Position numbers and translations under genes: made by a program
Part shown: positions 1 through 8,771 of the stretch, in pieces
Layout of the letters: each line of letters begins with the position of its first letter
How positions within the stretch are numbered: the stretch's first letter is position 1
Assembly (NCBI RefSeq): GCF_049673105.1
Contig: NZ_JBATXG010000025.1
Location: forward strand, 124,001-188,000
DNA: 64,000 nucleotides
Origin: Castellaniella sp049673105
GTDB taxonomy: Bacteria; Pseudomonadota; Gammaproteobacteria; Burkholderiales; Burkholderiaceae_B
Reading direction: 5' to 3'
The notes under the pieces: generated by a model
The model's input: the letters and a program-made list of their open reading frames with translations, nothing else
What the model was told of the DNA's origin: nothing
Databases searched by the model: none

Positions 1-1230
1 CACGGCATTCATGCCTGCCTTGATCAAAAAATTCAGCACGGCAATCGCCGCCATCCAACCATAGCGATTCTGACTGGCCAACAGCTGCACCAGAATCAGC
101 ACACCGAAAAAGAAGGGCAACTGCAGCAGGCCCCAGCGCAGCACCTGCGCCACCGCCACCGTATTCTGCGCGGTGAAAGCGCCGCGTTCGAACAGCAGCG
201 ACACAATCCAAGGCGCCAGCCACCAGCCCAACAACACCGCGACGGCCCCCAGCCCCAGCATGGCGCCCGACCATTTCAACGCCATCGCCCGCGCATGGGC
301 GGCATCGCCCCGGCTCTGGACGTCGGCCAATACCGGCAAAGCCGCCCGACCGACCGATGCCGCGCCCAGACCGATCATCAGGGATAACAAACGAGCCGCA
401 TAGCCCAGGGTAGCATTGGCATTCTGGCCCAGCTGCGCCGCCGTGTACTGATCAATGGGGCCAACGAAACTCATGGCCAGCTGCCCCACCAGCATGATGC
501 CGGCAGCCGCCGCCAGACTGGACCATTGCGGCGCCCGGCGGCTCAGCCGCAGTTGGGCCGGCACGCCATCGGCCCGCCGCGCCAGCCGCGCCTGCCAGAA
601 CGACTGCAGGGCATACCCCAGCACCGTCCCCCACAGCAGCGGCATCACCCCGGCGCCGGCAGGGGCGGCCAGCACCCAGATCAGAATCATCAGCGCCGGC
701 ACACTGTCCAACAGGGTATTGATGTGCCGCTCGTGCGCCCGCAGCCGCGCCGCGCTCAACCCCGTCCAGACGGTGAACAGCGCCGCGGGCGCGAATCCCA
801 GAATCAGCAGGCGGCTCATGTCCTGCACCGTCGCAGACAGGCCCTGACCGGCCACTTGCAACACCACAGGCCAGACAAACACCAGCAACAAGGCGATCGC
901 GACGCCCAGACCCAGCGTCCAGGCCAGCAATTCGCCCAGAAAACGACCATGCAAACGCGCCTCGCCCTGGCGGCTGCGCACCAGCGCCGGAATCAGCACG
1001 ACCGAACAGGCCCCCACCAGGGTGACGGGCAGCCAATTCGCCAGGGTCAAGGTGAACTGATACGCGTCCACCACATCGCTGATGCCATAGCGGTAGGCGA
1101 CGGCCATTTCCTTGAATGCCCCGACCGCCTTGCCCATCAGCAAGAAAAAAGCCACCCGGGAGGCCCCCAGGGCGATCCGTCGATGATCGGCGTGCAGGGT
1201 CGCCAGACGGCGCCTCAGGAAGGCAATCAA
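1..1230 (-). CDS. MurJ/MviN-family polysaccharide or lipid flippase, C-terminus cut by window edge
   Basis: The minus frame stays open from 1230 to the window edge (at least 410 codons) and is strongly hydrophobic. Its N-terminal part contains GKAVGAFKEMAVAYRYG followed by DAYQFTLTLANWLP, which resembles the start of MurJ/MviN and related MOP-superfamily exporters. Members of this group are about 500 residues, so roughly 100 residues are missing. The best start is a TTG at 1230 that overlaps the stop of the upstream epimerase gene (TTGA), which implies translational coupling; no good ribosome binding site is visible. Because it follows sugar-nucleotide genes, I infer that it flips a lipid-linked polysaccharide unit rather than lipid II, but the sequence alone cannot separate the two. 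Confidence 0.75.
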   Translation of the reverse strand, partial: MIAFLRRRLATLHADHRRIALGASRVAFFLLMGKAVGAFKEMAVAYRYGISDVVDAYQFTLTLANWLPVTLVGACSVVLIPALVRSRQGEARLHGRFLGELLAWTLGLGVAIALLLVFVWPVVLQVAGQGLSATVQDMSRLLILGFAPAALFTVWTGLSAARLRAHERHINTLLDSVPALMILIWVLAAPAGAGVMPLLWGTVLGYALQSFWQARLARRADGVPAQLRLSRRAPQWSSLAAAAGIMLVGQLAMSFVGPIDQYTAAQLGQNANATLGYAARLLSLMIGLGAASVGRAALPVLADVQSRGDAAHARAMALKWSGAMLGLGAVAVLLGWWLAPWIVSLLFERGAFTAQNTVAVAQVLRWGLLQLPFFFGVLILVQLLASQNRYGWMAAIAVLNFLIKAGMNAV

Positions 1231-2252
1231 CGCAAGAACTGGATGTACCAGGGCATTGCGATCTCCAGGCCACCCAGGATGTCGAACTGCGGTTCGTAAC
1301 CCAGCAGAGTGCGCGCCTTGGCGACATCCGCCTGGGAATGACGCACGTCGCCGGCGCGGAAATCGCCATAACGCGGATCGCGCCCGTAGGTCACGCCGTT
1401 GCGCCCCAGAATATCGCGCAAGTAGGCGAACAGCTGGTTCAGGCTGGTGCGGGCATTGAAGGCCACGTTATAGACCTGGTTGACGCCCTCGCCCTGCGCT
1501 ACCGACGCCAGCAGATTGGCCTGCACGACATTGTCGATGTAGCAGAAATCGCGGCTGGTCTCGCCGTCACCGTTGATGACGACATCCTGATCGCGGATCA
1601 TGGCGGACACCCATTTCGGGATCACGGCGGCATAGGCGCCATCCGGGTCCTGACGTCGGCCGAAAACATTGAAATACCGCAGACCTACCGTCTGGAACTC
1701 GTAGGCACGGGCAAAGACGTCGGCATACAGTTCATTGACGAACTTCGTCACCGCGTAGGGGGACAGCGGCTTGCCGATACGGTCTTCGACCTTGGGCAGG
1801 CCGGGATGATCGCCATAGGTGGAGCTGGACGCCGCATAGACGAAGGACTGCACCTGCGCGTCGCGGGCCGCGACCAGCATATTGAGCTGGCCGCCGACGT
1901 TGACTGCATTGGTGGTCAGCGGGTCTTTCAGCGACCGGGGGACCGAACCCAGCGCGGCCTGGTGCAGCACGTGCTGCACACCGTCCACCGCCTTGCGGCA
2001 GGTGTCCAGGTCGCGGATGTCGCCTTCGATGAAGCGAAAGCGCGCCCACTGCCCTGCCGACACCTGGGACTGCACTTCGTCCAGATTGTGTTGATAGCCG
2101 GTAGAAAAGTTGTCCAGCCCGACCACGGTCTGATCCAGCTTCAGCAAGGCCTCCAGCAGGTTCGAACCGATGAAGCCGGCGCAGCCCGTGACCAGCCAGG
2201 TACGGGGATGCGCCTGAAGATCCGCCTGCAGAGTCTGGAAATGAGTACTCAT
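1227..2252 (-). CDS. UDP-GlcNAc/GlcNAcA 4-epimerase, TviC/WbpP type (SDR family)
   Basis: This 341-residue extended short-chain dehydrogenase has the N-terminal NAD-binding glycine motif TGCAGFIGSN, the serine segment AASSSTYGD and the catalytic YAVTK tetrad near residue 165. The opening (TWLVTGCAGFIG followed by LDNFSTG) is typical of the WbpP/TviC/VipB epimerases, which convert UDP-GlcNAc or its uronic acid to the galacto form. It lies 11 bases after the matching 6-dehydrogenase and its stop overlaps the flippase start, so the three genes look co-transcribed. The ATG at 2252 is preferred; an in-frame GTG lies one codon upstream. The exact sugar substrate is inferred from the gene pair. Confidence 0.85.
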   Translation of the reverse strand: MSTHFQTLQADLQAHPRTWLVTGCAGFIGSNLLEALLKLDQTVVGLDNFSTGYQHNLDEVQSQVSAGQWARFRFIEGDIRDLDTCRKAVDGVQHVLHQAALGSVPRSLKDPLTTNAVNVGGQLNMLVAARDAQVQSFVYAASSSTYGDHPGLPKVEDRIGKPLSPYAVTKFVNELYADVFARAYEFQTVGLRYFNVFGRRQDPDGAYAAVIPKWVSAMIRDQDVVINGDGETSRDFCYIDNVVQANLLASVAQGEGVNQVYNVAFNARTSLNQLFAYLRDILGRNGVTYGRDPRYGDFRAGDVRHSQADVAKARTLLGYEPQFDILGGLEIAMPWYIQFLR

Positions 2253-2263
2253 CACATCACACC

Positions 2264-3538
2264 TTATAGACGCAGATCGGATTCGTCGGCGTTCAGCACG
2301 TATTTCAGGTCATACAGCACGTGTTCCGGTTTCCCCAGCGCCCGCAGCGCGGCAGCGCCCATGGCCGCGAACTGGTCATGGGCCACCGCCAGGATAATGC
2401 CGTCATAGGCGGCGGGCGTGGGTTTGGACACTGGCGTGATGCCATATTCATACTGTGCGGCGGCAGGGTCCACCCAGGGATCGTACACGTCCACATCGAT
2501 GTTGTATTCGCCCAGTTCGCGCACGATGTCCACCACACGGGTGTTGCGCAGGTCCGGGCAGTTTTCCTTGAAGGTCAGCCCCATGACCAGCACGTGCGAA
2601 CCCTGCACCTGAATGCGGCTCTTCGTCATGGCCTTGATCAGTTGCGACACCACATAGCCGCCCATGGAATCGTTCAGGCGGCGGCCCGCCAGGATGATTT
2701 CCGGGTGGTAGCCGATGGACTGCGCCTTATGCGTCAGGTAGTACGGATCCACGCCGATGCAGTGGCCGCCCACCAGGCCCGGGCGAAAGGGCAGGAAATT
2801 CCATTTGGTGCCCGCCGCCTGCAAGACATCCAGCGTATCGATACCCAGGCGATTGAAGATCAGGGCCAGTTCGTTGATCAGGGCGATGTTCACGTCGCGC
2901 TGGGTGTTCTCGATGACTTTGGCGGCTTCCGCGACCTTGATGGACGCGGCCTTGTGGGTGCCCGCCGTGATGATCTGGCGATAGATGGCGTCGACCAGCT
3001 CGGCGATCTCCGGCGTCGACCCCGAGGTCACCTTGCGGATGGTGGACACGCGATGCTGCTTGTCGCCCGGGTTGATGCGTTCCGGGCTGTAGCCAGCGTA
3101 AAAATCGACGTTGAACTTCAAGCCGGATGTCTGTTCCAGCACCGGCACGCAGACCTCTTCGGTCGCCCCCGGATACACGGTCGATTCGTAGATCACGATA
3201 TCGCCGCGCTTCAGGATGCGGCCAATGGTTTCGCTGGCGCGTTCCAGCGGGGTCAGGTCAGGTTGTTTGTACTGGTCGATCGGCGTAGGCACCGTGACGA
3301 TGTACACATTGGCCGAGGCCAGTTCCGCCGGGTCGCTGGAATAGCGCAGATGCCGGGCTTCGGCCAATTCCGGCCCCGAGACTTCCAGGGTGTGATCACG
3401 CCCGGCGCGCAGTTCATCGATGCGCTTGGCATTGATGTCAAACCCCAGCACGTCACGTTGCTTGCCGAATTCGACCGCCAACGGCAGACCCACATAACCC
3501 AGGCCAACAACGGCCAGACGGACGTCCTGAATGTTCAT
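2264..3538 (-). CDS. UDP-N-acetylhexosamine 6-dehydrogenase, TviB/WbpO type
   Basis: This 424-residue nucleotide-sugar dehydrogenase should oxidise C6 of UDP-GlcNAc or UDP-GalNAc to the uronic acid with two NAD+. The N-terminal Rossmann motif is VVGLGYVGLPLA. The central helix carries VKVAEAAKVIENTQRDVNIALINELA, and the catalytic cysteine is in GGHCIGVDPYYL. The C-terminal domain has GLTFKENCPDLRNTR. These features place it with TviB/VipA and WbpO rather than with UDP-glucose dehydrogenase. The ATG at 3538 follows a GGGGAG ribosome binding site at the usual spacing. Together with the 4-epimerase it would supply UDP-GalNAcA-like precursors for a surface polysaccharide. Confidence 0.9.
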   Translation of the reverse strand: MNIQDVRLAVVGLGYVGLPLAVEFGKQRDVLGFDINAKRIDELRAGRDHTLEVSGPELAEARHLRYSSDPAELASANVYIVTVPTPIDQYKQPDLTPLERASETIGRILKRGDIVIYESTVYPGATEEVCVPVLEQTSGLKFNVDFYAGYSPERINPGDKQHRVSTIRKVTSGSTPEIAELVDAIYRQIITAGTHKAASIKVAEAAKVIENTQRDVNIALINELALIFNRLGIDTLDVLQAAGTKWNFLPFRPGLVGGHCIGVDPYYLTHKAQSIGYHPEIILAGRRLNDSMGGYVVSQLIKAMTKSRIQVQGSHVLVMGLTFKENCPDLRNTRVVDIVRELGEYNIDVDVYDPWVDPAAAQYEYGITPVSKPTPAAYDGIILAVAHDQFAAMGAAALRALGKPEHVLYDLKYVLNADESDLRL

Positions 3539-3595
3539 GAAATTCTCCCCGGCTTCTTTGCCGTATTGATCGAAACTAGTAATAAAAGAAGGGAT

Positions 3596-4801
3596 TTAAT
3601 CACGCCGTTCGCGCCGCCCTAAGGACGGCAGCAGCAGCCAGCGCGGGCGTCGCCAGGTCGCCAAGCGAATGTACAGCCAGATGTAAACACCGGCGAACAC
3701 ACCCATGCTGAAGCACAGGATCCAGGCGTTGTCCCACCACAGGGTGGCAGGCACCAGCCCGATCAAGGCCAACACCCATAGATAGGGCGATGTCATGGCG
3801 TTGCACAGGGCCGGCAGGGTATGACGGCGATCACGGCTGAAGGTCACCCGGACCAGGCGTCGGAACACTAATTGATGCAGATGCAGTGCGTCGGGCTGGT
3901 CCACCGGCACACCACGTTTGAACTTGCGCCGCCAGATGGAAAACAGCGTTTCGAAGACAGGATAGAACAGCACGGCCAGCGCATAGAAGGGCGACACCCC
4001 AGGATTACGCACCACCAGCTGCACCGCCAGTTCGGCCAGCATGAAGCCCAGGAAATACGCCCCGCCGTCACCCAGGAATACCCGCCCGAATGGAAAATTC
4101 CAGACCAGGAAACCCAGGGTGGCTGCGGCCAGCGCCGTGGCAATCAGGAAAATGGGGATGTCCTGCACCTGCAGGGCGACCAGCGCCAGCGACACCGCCA
4201 TCAGGGTGGCGATCATGCCCGCCAGCCCGTTCATGCCGTCCACAATGTTCAAGGCATGGGTGCAGCCGCCGACCGCCACCATCGTGAACAGCAAGGAAAC
4301 GATCGGCCAGTTGGACAGGATCGTGTCCGCCCAGGACAGGCCCACGCGCGACACACCGCCCAGCAGCCACCAGGCGATGCCCGCTGAAATGAAGGCCGCC
4401 AGCAAGCGTTTTCCGGAGCCGATTTCCTTGGTGATGTCTTCCAGCAAGCCCGCCACGAACACCGGCATCGCCGCGACGAACAGCGCCGGCCACAACCAGG
4501 TCAGGGTCATATTGCGCGGCCCCAGCACCAGGAGGCCGGCCAGACTGCCCGCCACCACGGCCAAACCGCCCACCCGAGGGGCGGCGCGCTTGTGCATGGC
4601 TTGGGGTTTGTGCAGATCGGTATCCCCGGTGTAGCGGCCATGCCAGCGTTCAGAGACGACGATCAACCCACCCACCAAGAAAGCCACGATCCCGATCAAA
4701 GGCCAGCTGAGCGAAGCGGACAAACTGGAGGCGTTCAAGGCAATCCCGAATAGACAAAACGAGATTATCGGCGATATTTGTAACCTGTGCGGTTGTGACA
4801 A
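3596..4801 (-). CDS. WecA-like undecaprenyl-phosphate sugar-1-phosphate transferase
   Basis: This multi-pass membrane protein belongs to the MraY/WecA (glycosyltransferase 4) family, which moves a sugar-1-phosphate from a UDP-sugar onto undecaprenyl phosphate and starts polysaccharide assembly. Visible family motifs are HKRAAPRVGGLAV after the first membrane segment, an acidic LLEDITKEIG, NIVDGMNGLAGM, FLGDGGAYFLGF and a His-containing loop ALHLHQLVFRRL. It lacks the features of MraY proper, whose 3' end lies at the other end of the window. The open frame begins with TTG at 4801, but the start is uncertain: a TTG near 4743, just before the first hydrophobic segment, is equally possible. It heads the polysaccharide gene run. 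Confidence 0.8.
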   Translation of the reverse strand: MSQPHRLQISPIISFCLFGIALNASSLSASLSWPLIGIVAFLVGGLIVVSERWHGRYTGDTDLHKPQAMHKRAAPRVGGLAVVAGSLAGLLVLGPRNMTLTWLWPALFVAAMPVFVAGLLEDITKEIGSGKRLLAAFISAGIAWWLLGGVSRVGLSWADTILSNWPIVSLLFTMVAVGGCTHALNIVDGMNGLAGMIATLMAVSLALVALQVQDIPIFLIATALAAATLGFLVWNFPFGRVFLGDGGAYFLGFMLAELAVQLVVRNPGVSPFYALAVLFYPVFETLFSIWRRKFKRGVPVDQPDALHLHQLVFRRLVRVTFSRDRRHTLPALCNAMTSPYLWVLALIGLVPATLWWDNAWILCFSMGVFAGVYIWLYIRLATWRRPRWLLLPSLGRRERRD

Positions 4802-4819
4802 CGATACACATGCAACAAA

Positions 4820-4851
4820 AGCATCGGACGGGCCCGCCGCCGCCCGATGCT
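4820..4851 (-). terminator. Intrinsic terminator after the succinate-semialdehyde dehydrogenase gene
   Basis: On the minus strand AGCATCGG and CCGATGCT form an 8-bp stem around a GC-rich 16-base loop, followed by TTTTG. It lies 24 bases past the gabD stop and before the WecA-like gene, so it separates the two transcripts. Confidence 0.55.
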
Positions 4852-4874
4852 GCCCCGCCCTGGGTCATTTCGCG

Positions 4875-6329
4875 TCAGGCAATCGCCATGCACAGATACT
4901 TGACGACCAAATAATCATCCAGCCCGTAGTGCGAGCCTTCGCGGCCCAGACCGGACTGTTTGACGCCGCCGAACGGCACTGCCTCGTTGGAGATCAGACC
5001 ACTGTTGACGCCCACCATGCCGTATTCCAGAGCCTCGGCGACACGCCACACCCGACCGATATCACGGCTGTAGAAATAGGCAGCCAGGCCGTATTCCGTA
5101 TCGTTCGCCATGCGAATGACGTCCGCCTCGTCGGTGAAGCGGAATAGCGGCGCCAACGGGCCGAAGGTCTCTTCCCGGGCAAGTCTCATGGTAGGCAGCG
5201 CATCGGCCAGCACCGTAGGCTGAAAAAACGTCTGCCCCAGTTCGTGAGGCTGCCCGCCCGTCAGGATGCGCCCCCCGTGGGCCACGGCATCCGCGATGTG
5301 TTCCTTGACCTTGGCGACGGCATCGGCATCGATCAGCGGCCCTTGGGTGACGCCTTCTTCCGCCCCATTGCCCACCCGCAGCTTGCCGACCGCCTGCACC
5401 AGTTTCTGGCTGAATGCGTCATAAACGGAATCTTGTATATAGAAGCGGTTGGTGCATACGCAGGTCTGCCCGGCATTGCGGTATTTGCTGGCGACGGCGC
5501 CCTCGACCGCGGCATCCAGGTCAGCGTCGTCGAACACGATGAAAGGCGCATTGCCGCCCAGCTCCAGGGACAGTTTCTTGATCGAGGGGGCGCACTGTTT
5601 CATCAGCAGGCGACCGACTTCGGTCGAACCGGTAAAGGACACCTTGCGTACCAGATCGCTGGATGTCATCTCGCCACCGATGGCCACGGCATCGCCCGTC
5701 ACAATGGAAAACACGCCCGCCGGCACCCCGGCCTCTTCGGCCAGCACGGCCAGCGCCAGTGCCGAAAAAGGCGTCTGCTCTGCCGGTTTGACGACCAGCG
5801 GGCAACCGGCGGCCAGCGCGGCGCCGGCCTTGCGGGTGATCATGGACGAGGGGAAATTCCAAGGCGTGATGGCGGCGCACACCCCGATCGGTTCCTTGGT
5901 GACGAGCACGCGGCGGTCTTTGGCGAATGTCGGAATCACATCCCCATAAGCGCGCTTGCCTTCTTCGGCGAACCATTCCAGAAAGGCGGCCCCATAGGCG
6001 ATTTCGCCTTTGGCTTCCGCCAGGGGCTTGCCCTGTTCGGCGGTCATGATCAAAGCCAGATCCTGGGCATGGACGATCATCAGATCGAACCAGCGCCGCA
6101 AGATGAGCGCGCGTTCTTTGGCCGTCATGGCACGCCACTGCCCCCAAGCCGCCTGGGCGCCTTCGATGGCCCGGCGGGTTTCGGCCACGCCCATACAAGG
6201 CACCGACCCCAGGATCTCGCCCGTAGCGGGATTGCTGACGGAAATGGTCTCGGCGGAATCCGCATCGCACCAGCGACCATTGATATAGGCCTGCTGACGC
6301 AGCAGGTCAGGTTTTTGCAATGCCAACAT
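4875..6329 (-). CDS. gabD: NAD(P)-dependent succinate-semialdehyde dehydrogenase
   Basis: This 484-residue aldehyde dehydrogenase oxidises succinate semialdehyde to succinate. The fold motifs are clear: ITPWNFPSSMITRKAGAALAAGCPLVVKPAEQTPFSA for cofactor binding, FTGSTEVGR, the general base in LELGGNAPFIVFDDADL, and the nucleophile in RNAGQTCVCTNRFYIQ. The C-terminal GMVGVNSGLISNEAVPFGGVKQSGLGREGSHYGLDDYL is characteristic of the GabD subfamily. I chose the ATG at 6329, preceded by CGGAG; a longer open frame upstream would run through the promoter region. The gene is divergent from an IclR-type regulator, with a palindromic candidate operator between them, so control by that regulator is likely. 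No GABA transaminase gene is adjacent. Confidence 0.92.
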   Translation of the reverse strand: MLALQKPDLLRQQAYINGRWCDADSAETISVSNPATGEILGSVPCMGVAETRRAIEGAQAAWGQWRAMTAKERALILRRWFDLMIVHAQDLALIMTAEQGKPLAEAKGEIAYGAAFLEWFAEEGKRAYGDVIPTFAKDRRVLVTKEPIGVCAAITPWNFPSSMITRKAGAALAAGCPLVVKPAEQTPFSALALAVLAEEAGVPAGVFSIVTGDAVAIGGEMTSSDLVRKVSFTGSTEVGRLLMKQCAPSIKKLSLELGGNAPFIVFDDADLDAAVEGAVASKYRNAGQTCVCTNRFYIQDSVYDAFSQKLVQAVGKLRVGNGAEEGVTQGPLIDADAVAKVKEHIADAVAHGGRILTGGQPHELGQTFFQPTVLADALPTMRLAREETFGPLAPLFRFTDEADVIRMANDTEYGLAAYFYSRDIGRVWRVAEALEYGMVGVNSGLISNEAVPFGGVKQSGLGREGSHYGLDDYLVVKYLCMAIA

Positions 6330-6347
6330 GCTTGTACTCCGATTAAA

Positions 6348-6365
6348 CGTTCTGTATACTGAACG
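6348..6365. promoter_or_regulatory. Near-perfect palindrome, candidate IclR-type operator
   Basis: CGTTCTGTATACTGAACG reads almost identically on both strands; only two symmetric positions differ. It lies 18 bases before the gabD ATG and 60 bases before the iclR-like gene. GAACGAT occurs at 6361-6367 and again at 6380-6386, giving a third half-site in direct orientation. IclR-family proteins often autoregulate and control divergent neighbours through such sites. Assignment to this regulator is inference. Confidence 0.6.
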
Positions 6366-6425
6366 ATGTTTGTAATAATGAACGATTAGATCATAGCGGC
6401 CCGCCCCGCTGGACGTCAATCCGTC

Positions 6426-7259
6426 ATGGCCTCTGCTTCGGCCACGACGCCCGCCTCAGCTCCTCGTATTTTCATGATCAGTGACAAAATCCCGGCGCCC
6501 GCTGTCGCCCGCGCCTCCGCCATTCTGGATCTGCTGGCTCGCACGGGCAGTCCCGTCACCCTGGCTCAGCTCGCCAAGACGCTGCAGCTGCCCAAAAGCA
6601 GCCTGCATGGCTTGTGCGCCACGCTGGAACAACTGAATCTGATCACCCGCCTGGATAGCGGCCAGATGACGTTGGGACCGCATGTGATGATGTGGGCCAA
6701 TGCCTTCATGGCGCGACTGGACATTACCCAGGAATTCTTCGCATCCTGGGATGACATGCGGGTGCTGCCGGAAGAAACCATCACCCTGTCGGTGCGTGAT
6801 GGCGCCGAAGTCGTCTATATCGCCTGCCGCAACGGCAAACACCCCCTGGGACTGAGCTTTCATGCGGGCATGCGCATGCCCGCGGTCTACACGGCCACGG
6901 GGCTGGCCATGCTCAGCACCCTGCCCGACTCCGGCATCCGCAAACTGTTCGACAGACCCGACTACGCCTGGCCCACGCCCTTTACCGCCAAAGGCGTGCG
7001 CGACACCAATGAGCTGATCGCCGAATTGCAAACCACCCGGCAACGCGGCTACTCGATGGACCACGAAGGAGTCCGCGAAGGCATGTACTGCTATGGCGCC
7101 CCTGTCTTTGACTCGCACCACCCCGAAGCGGTGGCGGGCGTGGCCGTCAGCATCCGCTCCCTGGAAGCCAATCCGGCGCTCGAAGAACACGCGGGGCAGG
7201 CCATCTGCAAGCTGGCCGGCCGGCTGTCCGAGCGCTTGGGGTCCTGGCGCGCCCGCTAG
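6426..7259 (+). CDS. IclR-family transcriptional regulator
   Basis: This 277-residue protein has the two IclR domains. The N-terminal winged helix-turn-helix spans about residues 24-90 (ARASAILDLLARTGSPVTLAQLAKTLQLPKSSLHGLCATLE). The C-terminal effector domain includes AEVVYIACRNGKHPLGLSFHAGMRMPAVYTATGLAML and RGYSMDHEGVREGMYCYGAPVFD. It is divergent from gabD, so it probably controls succinate-semialdehyde oxidation in response to a small acid. The effector cannot be read from the sequence. The ATG at 6426 gives an extra Ala/Ser/Thr-rich tail of about 16 residues; an internal ATG at 6474 is a possible alternative start. Confidence 0.85.
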   Translation: MASASATTPASAPRIFMISDKIPAPAVARASAILDLLARTGSPVTLAQLAKTLQLPKSSLHGLCATLEQLNLITRLDSGQMTLGPHVMMWANAFMARLDITQEFFASWDDMRVLPEETITLSVRDGAEVVYIACRNGKHPLGLSFHAGMRMPAVYTATGLAMLSTLPDSGIRKLFDRPDYAWPTPFTAKGVRDTNELIAELQTTRQRGYSMDHEGVREGMYCYGAPVFDSHHPEAVAGVAVSIRSLEANPALEEHAGQAICKLAGRLSERLGSWRAR

Positions 7260-7345
7260 GGCGCAGCACAGCCCCAAGACCCCGTTAAAATCGACTCTGG
7301 CCTTGCTTTCCCATGAAAGCAGGCGCTGCTGTATTCGGAGTCTCC

Positions 7346-8614
7346 ATGGAAATTACTCTCAATAGCCACTACACGCTGATCATCGCGGCTGTCGTGATGC
7401 TGGTCGGGCACTGGCTGATCTTTCGCATCAAATTCCTGGCCACCTTCAATATCCCCGAACCCGTGGCGGGCGGCCTGCTGGCTGCGCTCATCATTACCCT
7501 GCTCAATGCCACCATCGGCCTGAAGCTGACGCTCGACACCGATCTGCAAAATACCTTCATGCTGATGTTTTTCGCCTCCATCGGCCTGAGCGCGGACTTC
7601 ACTCGCCTGAAAGAAGGCGGCAAACCGCTCGTCATCCTGCTCGTGCTGGTGTCCGTCTTTATCGTCATACAAGACATCATCGGTGTCGGTCTGGCCGCGC
7701 TGCTGGGCCTCAAACCGCTGATCGGCCTGATGGTCGGCTCGGTCACCCTCACCGGCGGCCACGGGACGGCAGGCGCCTGGGGGCCGGTGCTGGAAGCCAA
7801 ATACGGCATCGCCGGCGCCACGACACTGGGTATCGCCACCGCGACCTTCGGCCTGGTGTTCGGCGGCCTGATCGGCGGCCCGGTCGCCCACCGCCTGATC
7901 CGCAGGCAGCGCCGCCAGCCGCTGCCCCCGGTTCAGGCGCGCAGCAACATCGACGCGATCTCGGGGCAGCCGCGCCACGCCCAGGCTGATCAGAACGCAG
8001 AAAAACAGCGCCTGACATTCGAGCTGCTCGACCAACCGCGCCTGATCACGTCTTACGCCGTGATCGAGACCCTGGCCATGTTTGCCGCCTGCCTGATCAG
8101 CGCCGATCTGCTCAGCGACTGGACGCGCGGTACGGCCATCGAGCTGCCGACCTTCATCTGGGCACTGGGCAGCGGCGTGGTGATCCGCAATGTGCTCACG
8201 CACGTTTTTCACTTTGAGATGTTCGACCGCGCCATCGACGTCTTCGGGAATACGTCGCTGTCGCTGTTTCTGGCGATTGCGCTGGTCAGCCTGCGCCTCT
8301 GGGAACTGTCCGACCTTGCCGGTCCGGTTGCCATCATCCTGACGGCGCAGATCGCCGTCATGATGGTCTATGCCGCTTACATCACGTACCGCTTCATGGG
8401 GTCGGATTACGACGCCGCCGTCATCGCCGCGGGCCACTGCGGCTTTGGTCTGGGCGCCACCCCCACGGCCATTGCCAATATGCAGGCCATCACCGACCGT
8501 TTTGGCCCTTCGTACAAGGCCTACCTGATCGTGCCGCTGGTCGGCGCCTTCTTCGTCGATCTGATCAACGCTACCGTCCTGCAGGTGTTCACGCAGATAC
8601 CGTTTTTGCAATAA
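7346..8614 (+). CDS. gltS: Sodium/glutamate symporter
   Basis: This 422-residue inner-membrane carrier has the ESS/GltS architecture: two inverted halves of about five membrane segments each. The first half contains VAGGLLAALI and GSVTLTGGHGTAGAWGPV; the second half contains AAGHCGFGLGATPTAIANMQA, the matching re-entrant motif. A charged cytoplasmic loop (about residues 185-225) joins the halves. I chose the ATG at 7346, which follows TTCGGAG, over an upstream in-frame ATG at 7313 that would add 11 residues without a ribosome binding site. The stop codon lies in the A-tract opposite the T-run of the minus-strand terminator at 8613-8644, so the gene converges with the predicted small RNA. Confidence 0.92.
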   Translation: MEITLNSHYTLIIAAVVMLVGHWLIFRIKFLATFNIPEPVAGGLLAALIITLLNATIGLKLTLDTDLQNTFMLMFFASIGLSADFTRLKEGGKPLVILLVLVSVFIVIQDIIGVGLAALLGLKPLIGLMVGSVTLTGGHGTAGAWGPVLEAKYGIAGATTLGIATATFGLVFGGLIGGPVAHRLIRRQRRQPLPPVQARSNIDAISGQPRHAQADQNAEKQRLTFELLDQPRLITSYAVIETLAMFAACLISADLLSDWTRGTAIELPTFIWALGSGVVIRNVLTHVFHFEMFDRAIDVFGNTSLSLFLAIALVSLRLWELSDLAGPVAIILTAQIAVMMVYAAYITYRFMGSDYDAAVIAAGHCGFGLGATPTAIANMQAITDRFGPSYKAYLIVPLVGAFFVDLINATVLQVFTQIPFLQ

Positions 8615-8644
8615 AAAAAAGCCCAAGATCCGAAGATCCTGGGC
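8613..8644 (-). terminator. Strong intrinsic terminator of the small RNA
   Basis: On the minus strand GCCCAGGATC, loop UUCG and GATCTTGGGC form a 10-base stem with one A-C mismatch, followed immediately by eight Ts (8620-8613). It would also stop read-through from coq7. On the plus strand the stem is preceded by As and lacks a following T-run, so it does not look like a gltS terminator. Confidence 0.75.
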
Positions 8645-8765
8645 TAAATCCACCAAAGGAGGAGGGTGGAGGAGACAACCTGGGCATGTCGGGCTGCTAA
8701 GGTCATGAACCTGAGCCATCCATGATTAGGGGTTTTCCCGCCGCAATCACATCTCGACATCCGAT
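8613..8765 (-). ncRNA. Predicted small RNA with anti-Shine-Dalgarno loop
   Basis: No convincing protein frame occupies this gap. The minus strand shows a promoter-like pair (8772-8801), then about 150 bases of hairpin-forming sequence, then a strong intrinsic terminator ending in eight Ts. At 8669-8650 CCACC and GGTGG close a stem whose loop is CUCCUCCUUU. That loop contains CCUCCUUU, the 16S anti-Shine-Dalgarno core. A second UCUCCUCC lies just 5' of the stem. Another arm is GGCU/AGCC enclosing AGGU/ACCU (about 8717-8692). CUCC-rich loops that bind ribosome binding sites are known from trans-acting sRNAs such as the Rhodobacter CcsR family. I do not recognise this RNA as 6S, 4.5S or tmRNA. 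The transcript ends are estimates. Confidence 0.6.
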
Positions 8766-8771
8766 AAGCAA

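Noticed and set aside
7256..8719. 487-codon open frame antisense to gltS
   Set aside because: It mirrors gltS and has a His/Asp/Gln-rich low-complexity translation typical of a reverse-strand shadow.
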